A stretch of 64,000 bases of DNA from Luteimonas aestuarii (lineage in GTDB: Bacteria; Pseudomonadota; Gammaproteobacteria; Xanthomonadales; Xanthomonadaceae), in the NCBI RefSeq assembly GCF_004357985.1, contig NZ_SMTF01000015.1:24773-88772 (forward strand), given 5' to 3'. The position numbers and the translations under genes were made by a program. Of this stretch, positions 49,326-59,035 are shown in pieces. The notes under the pieces are model-generated. The model worked only from the letters and a program-made list of their open reading frames with translations. It did no database searches and was not told the origin of the DNA. Every line of letters begins with the position of its first letter. The stretch's first letter is position 1.

Positions 49326-50210
49326 ATGGTGAACCGACGCGTGCGGCACTGGCTGTTGGCAGTTGCACTGGCGTTGATCTGCACGATCGGCATGGCGCAG
49401 GCGCAACCAGGGGGCGCGAGCGATGCGGTGGCGAAGGACACCCCGCTGCAGCACTTGCCCGCGCTGCGCGGCGACTATTTCCTGCATGCGTCCGCCGCCG
49501 TGGGACGCAGTTTCCACATCTACGTGCGGCTGCCGGAGGGCTACGATCCCGATGCGCCGCAGCGCTATCCGGTCGTCTATCTGCTGGACGGGGATTCGCT
49601 GTTCCCGATCCTCGCGGCGAACCACCTGTTCCTGACCTACGACGATGGGCTTCCCGAGGCCATCGTGGTCGGCATCGCCTACGGAGGCTTCGAGTCATCG
49701 GTCAACCGCCGCGGTTACGATTTTTCCGCACCAGCCGCCGATGCGCGCGAGGACCAGGGCGGTGCGGACCGCTTCCTGGCCTTGCTGCGCGAAGAACTGC
49801 TGCCGGAGGTCGAGCGCCGCTATGCCGCGGACCCGATGCGTCGCATCCTGTTCGGGCAGAGCCGTGGCGGGTATTTCGTGCTGTATTCGGCATTCGTCGC
49901 GCCTGACCTGTTCTGGGGGCGGATCGCCAGCAATCCCGCGTTCGACCCCGGGCGTGGGCGGTTCTTTGCGGCGCCCCCTGCAGCGGTGCGCGATGACCTG
50001 GGGCTGGTTGTCACCAGCGGCGCGCGGGACTGGCCCGCGCTGCGGGAATCGGCGCTGGCCTGGTTCGATGCCTGGCGGGATCGGCAGGATGCGCCCTGGG
50101 CGGTGCACCTGCACACGGTTCCGGACGGAACGCACGCTGCCGACAGCGTCAACAGCTATCGAGCGGGCATGGGCTGGCTGTTCGGCAAGCGCGACGGTGG
50201 CGCGCGCTGA
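49326..50210 (+). CDS. Exported esterase-D/IroE-like alpha/beta hydrolase
   Basis: A 294-residue protein with a signal peptide (about 1-26). The hydrolase region has YPVVYLLDGDSLFPILAAN, VVGIAYGG, the nucleophile elbow ILFGQSRGGYFVLYSA and a C-terminal HLHTVPDGTHAADSV, consistent with the esterase D/Fes/IroE group. It probably hydrolyses ester substrates in the periplasm. GGAGGAG 4-10 bases before the ATG at 49326 decides the start over the upstream GTG. Confidence 0.88.
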   Translation: MVNRRVRHWLLAVALALICTIGMAQAQPGGASDAVAKDTPLQHLPALRGDYFLHASAAVGRSFHIYVRLPEGYDPDAPQRYPVVYLLDGDSLFPILAANHLFLTYDDGLPEAIVVGIAYGGFESSVNRRGYDFSAPAADAREDQGGADRFLALLREELLPEVERRYAADPMRRILFGQSRGGYFVLYSAFVAPDLFWGRIASNPAFDPGRGRFFAAPPAAVRDDLGLVVTSGARDWPALRESALAWFDAWRDRQDAPWAVHLHTVPDGTHAADSVNSYRAGMGWLFGKRDGGAR

Positions 50211-50219
50211 AAGCGCCGG

Positions 50220-50666
50220 TCAGGGCGATAGTGTCTGCCGGACCCGCATCGCGCGCTGGGCTTCTTCTTCGTCCAGCGGAGGTGGTCGCGCCGTGGCGCC
50301 CTGCACCTGGTGCTTCCATCCGGGCAGTTTCGTGACCTGCTGCGCGGCCATCAGCAGCCCCTGGTTGATCGCGATGTGGACGATGCCGCCCCGCATGCCG
50401 ATCTCTTCGAGGCTTGGCGGTTCACGCCAGTCGCGCTGGAAGCGGGTGGCGGCGTAGTCGACCGGATTCTCCAGCGCGAACGGGTCGGCGGGCGGCTCGT
50501 AGACGCCGATGACGCGCACCGTGCCGAGGTCGCCGGTCGCGGCCCCGTCCGTGCCGGCCTCGTTCGCCGGTGGGGCGTCCTGCGCGACCGCGTGCAGCGG
50601 CAGCGAGGCGATGAGCATGATCGATGCTGCGCGAACAGCGGGAGGGAAACGCGCGCTAGCCGGCAT
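50220..50666 (-). CDS. Exported protein of unknown function
   Basis: A 148-residue protein with a signal peptide (about 1-28, ending AVAQD), an Asp/Ala-rich linker and a short domain VRVIGVYEPPADPFALENPVDYAATRFQRDWREPPSLEEIGMRGGIVHIAINQGL. I do not recognise the family. Its start overlaps the end of ppk2 by 11 bases, so it is the last gene of the moaB-XRE-ppk2 group. It is convergent with the esterase gene 9 bases away. Confidence 0.78.
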   Translation of the reverse strand: MPASARFPPAVRAASIMLIASLPLHAVAQDAPPANEAGTDGAATGDLGTVRVIGVYEPPADPFALENPVDYAATRFQRDWREPPSLEEIGMRGGIVHIAINQGLLMAAQQVTKLPGWKHQVQGATARPPPLDEEEAQRAMRVRQTLSP

Positions 50667-51435
50667 CGAAGGGTGTGATCGGCTTGAGCATGCCGTAGCG
50701 TTCCCTGGCGGGCTCGCCGGGCAGTGGCGGGAAGTCGAGGGTGTCTTGTTCCAGCCGCGTGTCGGGTAATCGGTCCAGCAGGTCGCGGAGCAGGGTCAGC
50801 CGGCCCAGCCGCTGGTCGTTGAAATCGACCAGCGTCCACGGCGCGAACGGCTTGTGCGTGGCTGCGAGCATCGCTTCGCGCGCAAGCGTGTAGTCGTCAT
50901 AGCGCTTGCGCGCCTCCAGGTCGATGGGCGAGAGCTTCCAGCGCTTGAGCGGATCCTCGTTGCGTTCGGCGAAGCGCTGCTCCTGCTGCGCCTGGTCGCA
51001 GCACAGCCAGTACTTGAACAGCAGGATGCCGTCGTCGACCAGTTGCTTCTCGAAGATCGGCGCCTGTTCCAGGAACGCCTGCACCTGCGCGTCGGTGGCG
51101 AAGCCCATCACCCGCTCCACGCCGGCGCGGTTGTACCAGCTGCGGTCCAGCAGCACGATTTCGCCTGCCGCCGGCAGGTGCGGCACGTAACGCTGGAAAT
51201 ACCACTGGCCGGATTCGCGTTCGGTGGGTTTGGACAGCGCCACCACATGGCACTGCCGCGGATTGAGGCGCTGCGACACCGCACTGATCGCGCCGCCCTT
51301 GCCCGCGGTATCGCGGCCTTCGAATACCACCAGCAGCCGCTTGCCGGTGCGCTGCAGCCAGCGCGCCAGCGCCTCCAGCTCCAGTTGCATGGGCTCCAGT
51401 GCGGCTTCGTAGTCCTTGCGCTTGATCGGCTTCAT
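50656..51435 (-). CDS. ppk2: Polyphosphate kinase 2
   Basis: A 259-residue single-domain PPK2. Walker A EGRDTAGKGGAI, lid region FQRYVPHLPAAGEIVLLDRSWYNRAGVERVMGF (Walker B DRSWYNR) and WKLSPIDLEARKRYDDYT are diagnostic. It transfers phosphate between polyphosphate and nucleotides. The length and motifs fit the class I (nucleoside diphosphate) type, but class cannot be fixed by eye. The ATG overlaps the stop of the XRE regulator gene. Confidence 0.94.
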   Translation of the reverse strand: MKPIKRKDYEAALEPMQLELEALARWLQRTGKRLLVVFEGRDTAGKGGAISAVSQRLNPRQCHVVALSKPTERESGQWYFQRYVPHLPAAGEIVLLDRSWYNRAGVERVMGFATDAQVQAFLEQAPIFEKQLVDDGILLFKYWLCCDQAQQEQRFAERNEDPLKRWKLSPIDLEARKRYDDYTLAREAMLAATHKPFAPWTLVDFNDQRLGRLTLLRDLLDRLPDTRLEQDTLDFPPLPGEPARERYGMLKPITPFDAG

Positions 51436-51773
51436 CGTGTCTTCCGTGGCTTGGCGGTGCCGGCCATGCTGCGCGACACCTCCAGCAGCGCACCCTGTTG
51501 CCGGGCATTGAGTGCGCGGTAGGCGGCCAGCAGCTCGTGCTCGCCTTTCGTCCGTGCCGGGTCGAGCGTGCTGGCCAGTTCCGCCAGCAAGGCGCCGGCG
51601 GGCACGCCGAAGGTGCGGGCGAGGGCGTCCAGTTGTTCCTTCGCCGGCAGTTTCTCGCCGCGCATCCACGCCGATACCGTGGCCACGCCCGCGCGCGGGA
51701 TGGCGGTGGCGATGTCGGCGACGGTGAGGCCGCGTGACCTGGCGAGCAGGCGCAGGGTCTGGTCGATGCTCAC
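51432..51773 (-). CDS. XRE-family helix-turn-helix regulator
   Basis: A 113-residue protein starting at GTG 51773. Residues about 5-60 form a Cro/CI-type helix-turn-helix ([52 protein letters not shown]); the tail ends in [11 protein letters not shown]. Overlaps of 4 bases at both ends tie it to moaB upstream and ppk2 downstream. It may regulate this group; targets are not visible. Confidence 0.88.
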   Translation of the reverse strand: MSIDQTLRLLARSRGLTVADIATAIPRAGVATVSAWMRGEKLPAKEQLDALARTFGVPAGALLAELASTLDPARTKGEHELLAAYRALNARQQGALLEVSRSMAGTAKPRKTR

Positions 51774-52294
51774 GAGGCTTCCTTCAGGCGTGGCCGCAGG
51801 GTGGCGAGGTTGCAGGGCCGGGTACGCGCGTCGAGCTGCGCGCGGATGATCCTGTCCCACGCCGTGCGGCAGGCCGAGGTGGATCCCGGCAGCGCGAACA
51901 GGAAGGTCCCGTTGGCCAATCCCGCGAACGCGCGCGACTGCAGCGACGAGGTACCGATCTCCTCGAAGGAGACCGCGCGGAACAGCTCGCCGAAGCCGGG
52001 CATCTGCTTGTCCAGCAGCGGCAGCAGCGCCTCGGGCGTGGAATCGCGGCCGGTGAAGCCGGTGCCGCCGGTGACCAGGATGCCGTCCACGGCGGGATCG
52101 GCGATCCACTTCGAGACCAGCGCGCGCAGGGCGTAGCGGTCGTCGGGCAGCAGGGTGCGTTCGTGCAGGCGATGGCCTTCGGCCTGCAGCGCGTTGGCGA
52201 GGTGGTCGCCGGACGCATCGTCGGCCAGCGTGCGCGTGTCCGAGACGGTGAGGACGCAGAGGTGCAGCGGGATGAAGTCGGCATGTGCGCTCAT
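51770..52294 (-). CDS. moaB: Molybdenum cofactor biosynthesis protein MoaB
   Basis: A 174-residue MoaB/MogA-fold protein. [85 protein letters not shown] are the molybdopterin-binding motifs. It adenylylates molybdopterin or supports that step. No other moa/moe genes lie in the window. Its stop overlaps the GTG of the XRE gene. Confidence 0.94.
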   Translation of the reverse strand: MSAHADFIPLHLCVLTVSDTRTLADDASGDHLANALQAEGHRLHERTLLPDDRYALRALVSKWIADPAVDGILVTGGTGFTGRDSTPEALLPLLDKQMPGFGELFRAVSFEEIGTSSLQSRAFAGLANGTFLFALPGSTSACRTAWDRIIRAQLDARTRPCNLATLRPRLKEAS

Positions 52295-52305
52295 GCCGCC
52301 AGTGT

Positions 52306-52325
52306 AGGGCGGGCCCCGGCCCGCC
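52306..52325. repeat. Short GGCGGGCC hairpin repeat, copy 3
   Basis: TAGGGCGGGCCCCGGCCCGC and the next base form an 8-base perfect inverted repeat (52308-52315 with 52318-52325), between the moaB start and the GNAT stop. It is the same element as at 11508 and 18449, each starting TAGGGCGGG. Confidence 0.7.
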
Positions 52326-52352
52326 GCACCTGCCTGTTGCGTCAGCCAGGCG

Positions 52353-52799
52353 TCACTTCAATGCCAGCGAATACCACTGGGTATCGTCTTCCGACCAACC
52401 CGCGGCGCGATAGGTCGCGCGTGCCGCCTCGTTGCCGCGCCCGGTCTCGAGCGAAATCACGCCCGCACCGTCCTCGCGCGCGAAGCCGGCGGCGGCATCC
52501 AGCAGCGCCCGCGCCACGCCCTGGCGGCGCGTCGCTGGCAATACGAAAAGATCGTTGAGGATCCAGCTGCGCGCCATGCGCACCGACGAGAACGACGGAT
52601 ACAGCTGTGCGAAGCCGACGATGTCGCCGCCCTGTCGCGCCACGATCACCTTCGATTCGCCGAAGCGCAGGCGGTTGCGCAGCCAGTCGCGCGCGGCCTC
52701 GACGTCCGCCTGTTGCCCGTAGAACTGCCGGTAGGCGTCGAACAGCCGCGACAGCGCGTCGAGGTCGGCGGGCACGGCGTGGGCGATGGTGGCGGGCAT
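52353..52799 (-). CDS. GNAT-family N-acetyltransferase
   Basis: A 148-residue GNAT protein: AVPADLDALSRLFDAYRQFYGQ at the N-terminus, WILNDLFVLPATRRQGVARALLDAAAGFA as the acetyl-CoA-binding motif A (R-R-Q-G-V-A), and ISLETGRGNEAARATYRAAGWSEDD as motif B. The acceptor substrate is unknown. The start lies 2 bases after the prfA stop, so it may be cotranscribed with hemA-prfA. Confidence 0.92.
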   Translation of the reverse strand: MPATIAHAVPADLDALSRLFDAYRQFYGQQADVEAARDWLRNRLRFGESKVIVARQGGDIVGFAQLYPSFSSVRMARSWILNDLFVLPATRRQGVARALLDAAAGFAREDGAGVISLETGRGNEAARATYRAAGWSEDDTQWYSLALK

Positions 52800-52801
52800 G
52801 G

Positions 52802-53887
52802 TCAGGTTCCGTCGGTGAGTCGGGCGAGTTCGTCGGCCTGGTGTTCGCGCGAGAGGCGCTCGATCAGCGCATCGAGGTTGCCCTCCAGCACGTTGGGCAG
52901 GTCGTACAGGGTCAGGCCTTCGACGCGATGGTCGGTGATACGGCCCTGTGGGTAGTTGTAGGTGCGGATGCGCTGGCTGCGGTCGCCGCTGCCGACCTGC
53001 AGCTTGCGCGTCGCGGCGGTCGCGGCCGCGCGCTTCTCGGCCTCGGCTTCGGCCAGCATCGCCTTCAGCCGCTTCATCGCCTTGTCACGGTTGGCGTGCT
53101 GGCTGCGTTCGGTCTGGGATTCCACCACCACGCCGCTGGGCACGTGGGTGATGCGGATCGCCGAATCGGTCTTGTTGACGTGCTGGCCGCCGGCGCCGGA
53201 CGAGCGGAAGGTATCGACCTTCAGGTCGGCGGGGTTGATCTCGATCGGTTCGCCGTCGTCCTCGACCGCGATGATCGCGACCGTCGCGGCGGAGGTATGG
53301 ATGCGCCCCTGCGATTCGGTCTCCGGCACGCGCTGCACGCGATGGGTGCCGGATTCGAACTTCAGTTGCGCGTAGGCGCCCGTGCCCTCCACGCGCGCGA
53401 TGATCTCGCGGTAACCACCATGCTCGCCGGGGTTGGCCGACTCCACCTCCACCCGCCAGCCCTGGCGTTCGGCGTGGCGGCTGTACATGCGGAACAGGTC
53501 GCCGGCGAAGATCGCCGCTTCGTCGCCGCCGGTACCGGCGCGGATCTCGAGGTACAGGCCGCCATCGTCGCGCGCGTCGCGCGGGACCAGCAGTGCCATC
53601 AGGGTGGCGTCGAGCGTCGCCAGCCGTGCCTGGCCGGCGGCCATTTCCTCGTCGGCCAGCGCACGCAACTCCGGGTCACCGCGCATCGCTTCGGCGGCGG
53701 CGAGGTCGTCGCGCGCCTGGCGTTCCCCGGCCAGCGCCACGGCCAGCGGTTCAAGCTGTGCGAACTCACGGGACAGGCTTCGGAACCGGTTGTTGTCGGC
53801 GGCAACGGCAGGATCGGCCAACAGCCGTTCCAGTTCGTCGCGGCGTTCGGCAAGGGCTTCGAGTTTGCGGCGCAGGGTGGGGAGCAT
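52802..53887 (-). CDS. prfA: Peptide chain release factor 1
   Basis: A 361-residue class I release factor. [22 protein letters not shown] contains the GGQ peptidyl-transferase motif. [22 protein letters not shown] holds the RF1-type P-x-T anticodon-mimic tripeptide (PET here; PAT in E. coli), so it reads UAA/UAG. The GGQ glutamine is the target of PrmC, encoded at 24553. It follows hemA by 52 bases. Confidence 0.97.
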   Translation of the reverse strand: MLPTLRRKLEALAERRDELERLLADPAVAADNNRFRSLSREFAQLEPLAVALAGERQARDDLAAAEAMRGDPELRALADEEMAAGQARLATLDATLMALLVPRDARDDGGLYLEIRAGTGGDEAAIFAGDLFRMYSRHAERQGWRVEVESANPGEHGGYREIIARVEGTGAYAQLKFESGTHRVQRVPETESQGRIHTSAATVAIIAVEDDGEPIEINPADLKVDTFRSSGAGGQHVNKTDSAIRITHVPSGVVVESQTERSQHANRDKAMKRLKAMLAEAEAEKRAAATAATRKLQVGSGDRSQRIRTYNYPQGRITDHRVEGLTLYDLPNVLEGNLDALIERLSREHQADELARLTDGT

Positions 53888-53939
53888 GGGCGACTTCGGG
53901 AAGGAACGGACGGGAGGGTGCGGCGCAGATGGAGCGTCG

Positions 53940-55223
53940 CTACCCGAGCGTCGGATCCGTCGAGTCGTCGTCCTGCGAGGTGGCAGGCAGCAGCCGCGCA
54001 AGGCTGCGTGCGAAGGCATCGTCGCCGCCGCCCAGTGCGGCTTCACGCAAGGCGGCGGTGGGAGGGTGCAGCAGCCGGTTGGTGAGCGAGTGCGCCAAGG
54101 CTTCCAGCACGGCCTGCGGGTCCTGGCCTGCGGCCAGCTGCGCGCGTGCCCTGGCCAGCAGTTCGGCACGGGCGGCTTCGCCGTGCGCACGCAGGCGCTT
54201 GATCGGTTCGTTGCGCGCACCGGCGGCCAGCGCCTCGCTGTAGCGCGAGACCTGCAGGTCGACGATCGCCTCGGCATCGGCGGCGGCTTCGTGGCGGCCG
54301 CGGCGATTGTGCTCGACCGCGCGCTGCAGGTCGTCGACGGTGTAGACGAAGACGTCAGCGAGGTCGGCGACCTCCGGTGCGATGTCGCGCGGCACGGCAA
54401 GGTCCATCAGCAACATCGGCCGGTGCTTGCGCGCACGCATCGCGGCTTCGATCTGCGGCTTCGACAGGACCGGGTCGCGACTGGCCGTGGCGGAGAACAC
54501 CACGTCCGCCAGGAACAGGTGGCGTTCGAGTTCATCCAGCGGCAATGCGACGGCGTTGTGTCGCGCAGCGAGTTCCTGCGCGTGCGCGTAGGTGCGGTTG
54601 GCGACCAGCAGTCGCTTCACCTTGGCCTGCGCAAGGTGGCGTGCGGCCAGTTCGATGGTCTCGCCGGCACCGATCAGCAGCACCACGGAATCCGAAGGCC
54701 GCGCGAACGACTCCTGCGCCAGCCGCACCGCCAGCGAGGCCACCGACACCGGGCTGTTGCCGATCCGGGTTTCGCTGCGCGCGCGCTTGGCGGTGACGAA
54801 GGCGTGCTGGAACAGGCGGTCGAGTTGCCCGCCCAGCGTGCCGGCGCCGCGCGCCATCGCCCAGGCCTGCTTCACCTGGCCGAGGATCTGCGGCTCGCCG
54901 AGCACCAGCGAATCCAGGCCGCTGGCGACGCGGAACAGGTGGCGCACGGCGGCATGGTCGCGGTGCAGGTAGAGATAGGCATGCAGGTCGCCATCGCCTT
55001 CGGGATGGGTGGCCAGCCAGTCGGCGAGCGCAGCGCCATCGCCCTCGGTGGAGGCGTAAAGCTCGGTACGGTTGCAGGTCGACAGCAGCGCCACCTCGCG
55101 CACACCTGGCAACGCGCGCACCGCCGCCAGTGCCCCCGGCACCGCGCTGTCGCCGAACGCGACGCGCTCGCGCAGGGCGACCGGCGCGGTCTGGTGATTG
55201 ATGCCGATGGCGTGCAGGGTCAT
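53940..55223 (-). CDS. hemA: Glutamyl-tRNA reductase
   Basis: A 427-residue enzyme. [19 protein letters not shown] and [13 protein letters not shown] with the catalytic Cys50, [39 protein letters not shown] (NADPH binding) and DLAVPRDI are all present. It performs the first committed step of tetrapyrrole synthesis by the C5 route. The hemA-prfA order is conserved in gammaproteobacteria. It is divergent from the TPR gene by 86 bases. Confidence 0.97.
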   Translation of the reverse strand: MTLHAIGINHQTAPVALRERVAFGDSAVPGALAAVRALPGVREVALLSTCNRTELYASTEGDGAALADWLATHPEGDGDLHAYLYLHRDHAAVRHLFRVASGLDSLVLGEPQILGQVKQAWAMARGAGTLGGQLDRLFQHAFVTAKRARSETRIGNSPVSVASLAVRLAQESFARPSDSVVLLIGAGETIELAARHLAQAKVKRLLVANRTYAHAQELAARHNAVALPLDELERHLFLADVVFSATASRDPVLSKPQIEAAMRARKHRPMLLMDLAVPRDIAPEVADLADVFVYTVDDLQRAVEHNRRGRHEAAADAEAIVDLQVSRYSEALAAGARNEPIKRLRAHGEAARAELLARARAQLAAGQDPQAVLEALAHSLTNRLLHPPTAALREAALGGGDDAFARSLARLLPATSQDDDSTDPTLG

Positions 55224-55309
55224 GGCTGGCGGGCGGCCCGGGCGGGAGGCAGGACGGCTTCCGGCCCGTTCAGGCGCTTGCGATAAGCTTCCGGTCGATC
55301 CCCCATTTT

Positions 55310-57010
55310 ATGCCGCCCGTGCCGCAGATGCCCGCCCGCCGCCGTTCCTGTCGTGCCGCCCGCCTGGCCTTGCTGTTTGGATTGGCCGTGGCTCTACCCG
55401 CCTGGGCACAGCCTGCGCCGGACGATCCGCTGCGCGATGACGTGCTGGGTGCCACGATGGCCGGCGAGTACGCCGCGCAGGCGGGGCGGCTGGACGAGGC
55501 CATCGACTGGTACCTGGCGGCGGCAAGGGCGTCGGGCGATGACATCGCCCTCGCGGCGCACGCCACCCGACTGGCGCTGCTGGGCAACGACGATCGCCGC
55601 GCCGCGCAGGCGCTGGCGCTGTGGCAAGCGCGGGCGCCGCGTACGCTGGACATGCAGGCGGCCCAGGCCGCGCTGGCGATCCGGAACGGCCGCGTGCGTG
55701 ATGCCCGGCGCACGCTCGAAACCATGCTGCAGGACCCGTCCGGCGCGGGCTGGCGCTTCCTTGGCCCGGTGCTCGCTGCGGCGCGGGATCCGGCGGTATC
55801 CGCGCGGGTCCTGCGACAACTGGTTGCCTCCGGCAGCGTGCCGGACAGCCTGCCGGCGTGGCTGTCCCTTGGCGAGATGGCCCAGCGCCTCGACCAGCCG
55901 GCGCTGGCCGACGAGATCGGGGCGCGCATCGTGCAACGCTTCCCGGGCGAACCGCGCGTCGCCCTGCTGCGGGCGCGGCAGTTGCGCCTGGCGGGCGACA
56001 TCGACGGCGCACGCGCCATCCTGGTCGACACCCGCGATGCCGCTCGCCTCGTGCCCGAGCTGCGCTATGCGATTGCGATGGAATACGAGGCGCTCGACGA
56101 GCCGCTCTCGGCCGAGCAGGTGCTGGCGGAGGGGCCGCAGGATCCCCGCACCCAGGCGTTGCGCGCCTCGCTGCTGGCGCAGGGCGAGGACAAGGACGCA
56201 TTGGGCGCGCTGTACGAGGAACTCAAGCGCGGCGCGGGCGATCCCAACCCGATGCAGCGCCTGCTGCTGGGCCAGGTGGCCGAGTACCTCGAGCATCACG
56301 GCGAGGCGCTGGACTGGTACCAGAGCGTGCCGGGGGGCGACCAGCGCTGGCAGGCGCGCCTGCGCGCCACCCGCATGTTGCACAAGCTCGAGCGCGGCGA
56401 CGAGGCCTACGCCGCATTGCGTGCGCTGCAGAACGATGCGTCCGCCATCGAGGAGTTCCGTCGCGTCGCCTACCTGATGGAGGCCGAGCTGCGTGCCGAG
56501 GATGGGGATGTCGAAGGCGAGTACGACGCTTATACCCGCGGCTTGGCCGCCTGGCCTGACGAGCCGTCGCTGCTGTACTCCCGCGCACTGATGTGGGAGC
56601 GCCGCGACGACATCCCGCGCGCCGAGGCCGACCTGCGCATGATCCTGGTGGCCGATCCCGAGAACGTCGCCGCGCTCAATGCGCTGGGCTATACGCTGGC
56701 CGATCGCACCACGCGCTACGAGGAGGCGCTGGAGCTGATCGATCGCGCACGCATCGCAGAGCCGGACAATGCCGCGATCATCGATAGCTATGGCTGGGTG
56801 CTGTACCGCCTGGGCCGCAAGGAGGAGGCGCTGGTGCACCTGCGGCGCGCGTACACGATGCAGAAGGACGCCGAAATCGCCGCGCACGTCGCCGAGGTGC
56901 TGTGGGAACTGGGTCGCCGCGACGAGGCGCGCAAGTACTTCGACGAAGCGCGCAAGCTCGATCCCGACAACCGCTCGCTGCTGCGGGCGCTGGCGAATAC
57001 CGGCGCATGA
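55310..57010 (+). CDS. Exported tetratricopeptide-repeat protein
   Basis: A 566-residue protein with a signal peptide (RRSCRAARLALLFGLAVALPAWAQ) and many TPR-type helical repeats, clearest near the C-terminus (AALNALGYTLADRTTRYEEALELIDRARIAEPDNAAIIDSYGWVLYRLGRKEEALVHLRRAY). It resembles the TPR protein usually encoded next to lolB in pseudomonads and Xanthomonads; the family has no settled function, and periplasmic scaffolding is plausible. Its stop overlaps the lolB ATG by 4 bases. The start could also be the ATG at 55328. Confidence 0.92.
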   Translation: MPPVPQMPARRRSCRAARLALLFGLAVALPAWAQPAPDDPLRDDVLGATMAGEYAAQAGRLDEAIDWYLAAARASGDDIALAAHATRLALLGNDDRRAAQALALWQARAPRTLDMQAAQAALAIRNGRVRDARRTLETMLQDPSGAGWRFLGPVLAAARDPAVSARVLRQLVASGSVPDSLPAWLSLGEMAQRLDQPALADEIGARIVQRFPGEPRVALLRARQLRLAGDIDGARAILVDTRDAARLVPELRYAIAMEYEALDEPLSAEQVLAEGPQDPRTQALRASLLAQGEDKDALGALYEELKRGAGDPNPMQRLLLGQVAEYLEHHGEALDWYQSVPGGDQRWQARLRATRMLHKLERGDEAYAALRALQNDASAIEEFRRVAYLMEAELRAEDGDVEGEYDAYTRGLAAWPDEPSLLYSRALMWERRDDIPRAEADLRMILVADPENVAALNALGYTLADRTTRYEEALELIDRARIAEPDNAAIIDSYGWVLYRLGRKEEALVHLRRAYTMQKDAEIAAHVAEVLWELGRRDEARKYFDEARKLDPDNRSLLRALANTGA

Positions 57011-58005
57011 ATCGGTTGTTTCCTCGTTTCGCCATCACGTGCGTCGTTGCGATGGCCCTGTCGGCCTGCGCGACGCAGCCGCGACGCCCCGCCGGCCCGG
57101 CCGACGAGGCGGCCGCGCGCATGCACGACCAGCAGCGCGCGGCGATCACCGGCTGGCAGCTGTCGGGCCGGCTTGCGGTGTCGAGCGGATCGCAGGGCGG
57201 AAGCGGGCGCATCGAGTGGTCGCAGGACGGGGATCGTTACGTCATTTCGCTGAGCGCGCCGGTCACGCGCCAGAGTTGGCGGCTGACCGGCGATCCGACG
57301 GGTGCACGGCTCGAGGGCGTGGAGGGCGGTCCGCTGGAAGGCGACGATTCCGAAAGAATGCTGCTGGCTGCGACCGGCTGGCGCATCCCGGTCCGGGCCA
57401 TGGTGGCCTGGGTGCGGGGGATCGCGGCCAGCGAGGACATGGCCGCGCCAGCGCGCGTAGTGCATGGCGCCGACAACTTGCCGGCCAGCCTGGAGCAGCT
57501 TGGCTGGCGGATCGATTATCGCGACTGGCACCCTGCTGCGACGGACCGGCCGGCGCTGCCGCGCAGGATGGACGTGGTGGACGCGGCGCGCGGCGATGCC
57601 CGGGTGCGACTGATCGTCGACCAATGGCAGGTCACGCAGGCGCAGGCCGTGCAGCCCGGTATCGGAATCGAGATGCTCGACGCGGCGGGTGAGCTGGCGG
57701 CAGCGCTGGCCAGGCTGGACCTGGAGGATCCCGCCGCCGACCTGCGACGGCAGGTGGCCGGAGGTGACCTGCGCCCACTGGTGGTCTGCGGGTTCGCTTG
57801 CCTTGCCCCGGGCGATCCGGAGGGGGTGTTGCCCGAGGGCGAGGTCCGCATCCTCGATGGCAGCGGCGACGTGGTGCTGGGCGACCGGCACCTGCGGTTG
57901 AAGCACAAGGCCGAGGCCTATGCGCGGGCGTACAACCAGGCGCTGGTCGCCTGGCATACCGAGGCCGAGGGCGCGCCCGTCGCCCGGCCCGGACGCGTGG
58001 ACTGA
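57007..58005 (+). CDS. lolB: Outer-membrane lipoprotein receptor LolB with an extra C-terminal region
   Basis: A 332-residue protein. Lipobox LSAC (Cys21), then the LolB domain: [48 protein letters not shown] and [10 protein letters not shown], ending at RLIVDQWQV near residue 210. LolB accepts lipoproteins from LolA at the outer membrane. Typical LolB stops here (about 200-220 residues), but about 120 more residues follow ([41 protein letters not shown]) that I do not recognise. The frame is intact and overlaps the TPR gene. Confidence 0.9.
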   Translation: MNRLFPRFAITCVVAMALSACATQPRRPAGPADEAAARMHDQQRAAITGWQLSGRLAVSSGSQGGSGRIEWSQDGDRYVISLSAPVTRQSWRLTGDPTGARLEGVEGGPLEGDDSERMLLAATGWRIPVRAMVAWVRGIAASEDMAAPARVVHGADNLPASLEQLGWRIDYRDWHPAATDRPALPRRMDVVDAARGDARVRLIVDQWQVTQAQAVQPGIGIEMLDAAGELAAALARLDLEDPAADLRRQVAGGDLRPLVVCGFACLAPGDPEGVLPEGEVRILDGSGDVVLGDRHLRLKHKAEAYARAYNQALVAWHTEAEGAPVARPGRVD

Positions 58006-58010
58006 GATCG

Positions 58011-58883
58011 ATGACGGCGGCAAGCGAGGGCGGCTGGACCACGTGGCCGGCGCCGGCCAAGCTGAACCTGTGCCTGCAGGTCGTGGGTCGCCGGGCCGAC
58101 GGCTACCACCTGCTGCAGACCGTATTCAGGCTGCTCGATTGGGGCGATCGCATTCGTCTCCGGATTCGCAGCGATGGCATGATCGAGCGCGTTGGTGCCT
58201 CCGCGCCCGGCGTCCAGGCAAGCGACGACTTGACCATTCGTGCAGCCAAATTGCTGCAAGCATCTACAAATTGTGGGCAAGGTGCAGACATCTGCATCGA
58301 AAAGCATGTTCCCGCGGGAGGGGGGTTCGGCGGAGGCTCGTCGGACGCAGCCACAGTGCTGCGTGCGCTGGACCGGCTGTGGGGCCTCGATCTTGGCGAC
58401 GAGCGACTGGCCGAGCTGGGGCTGGCGCTGGGCGCGGACGTGCCGGTGTTCGTGCGCGGGCGCAACGCCTGGGCCGAAGGCGTGGGTGAGCTGCTGGAGC
58501 CGCTGGACCTGCCTCCGGCCTGGTACGTGCTGGCCGACCCCGGTGTCCACGTGCCCACCGCGGCGCTGTTCCAAGCACCTGAATTGACGAGGAATGCTGC
58601 ACCCGCGACAATATCCGACTTCGTTTCGGGTGCTCCGCTCGGCAATGCGTTCGAGCCGGTGCTGCGCTCCCGCGAACCGGCCGTCGAGGCCATGTTCGCG
58701 GCATTGTCGCAGGTCGGTTCGCCACGCCTGACCGGGTCGGGCAGCGGCTGCTTCGTCGAATTCGCCACGCGCGAGTCCGCCGAAGTCGCGCTTGCGACGT
58801 TGCCGGCCGGCGTGAACGCGTGGCTTGCGGCGGGCGTGGCGCGGTCGCCGCTGCTGGACGCACTCGACGCGAAGACGCTGTAG
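58011..58883 (+). CDS. ispE: 4-diphosphocytidyl-2-C-methyl-D-erythritol kinase
   Basis: A 290-residue GHMP kinase. [27 protein letters not shown] at the N-terminus, the ATP loop [21 protein letters not shown] and the C-terminal [12 protein letters not shown] are diagnostic. It performs the fourth step of the MEP isoprenoid pathway in the cytoplasm. The ATG lies 5 bases after the lolB stop. Its TAG stop shares two bases with the 5' end of the following tRNA gene. Confidence 0.96.
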   Translation: MTAASEGGWTTWPAPAKLNLCLQVVGRRADGYHLLQTVFRLLDWGDRIRLRIRSDGMIERVGASAPGVQASDDLTIRAAKLLQASTNCGQGADICIEKHVPAGGGFGGGSSDAATVLRALDRLWGLDLGDERLAELGLALGADVPVFVRGRNAWAEGVGELLEPLDLPPAWYVLADPGVHVPTAALFQAPELTRNAAPATISDFVSGAPLGNAFEPVLRSREPAVEAMFAALSQVGSPRLTGSGSGCFVEFATRESAEVALATLPAGVNAWLAAGVARSPLLDALDAKTL

Positions 58884-58957
58884 GGGCGTCGCCAAGCGGT
58901 TAAGGCACCAGGTTTTGATCCTGGCATGCGTAGGTTCGAATCCTTCCGCCCCTGCCA
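58882..58957 (+). tRNA. tRNA-Gln (anticodon TTG), CCA encoded
   Basis: Acceptor arm AGGGGCG (58882-58888) pairs with CGCCCCT (58947-58953), discriminator G, CCA at 58955-58957. The anticodon stem CCAGG/CCTGG holds the loop TTTTGAT, and GGTTCGAATCC is the T arm. Bases 58882-58883 are also the last two bases of the ispE stop codon, so the tRNA must be cut from, or begin inside, the ispE transcript. Confidence 0.96.
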
Positions 58958-59035
58958 CACACCATGCAACGTCTGCGCGGCATCCTTTGCGCAGCGCTGC
59001 CAACCGCACGGTCAGAGCGAAGCGGAGTCGTCGAA

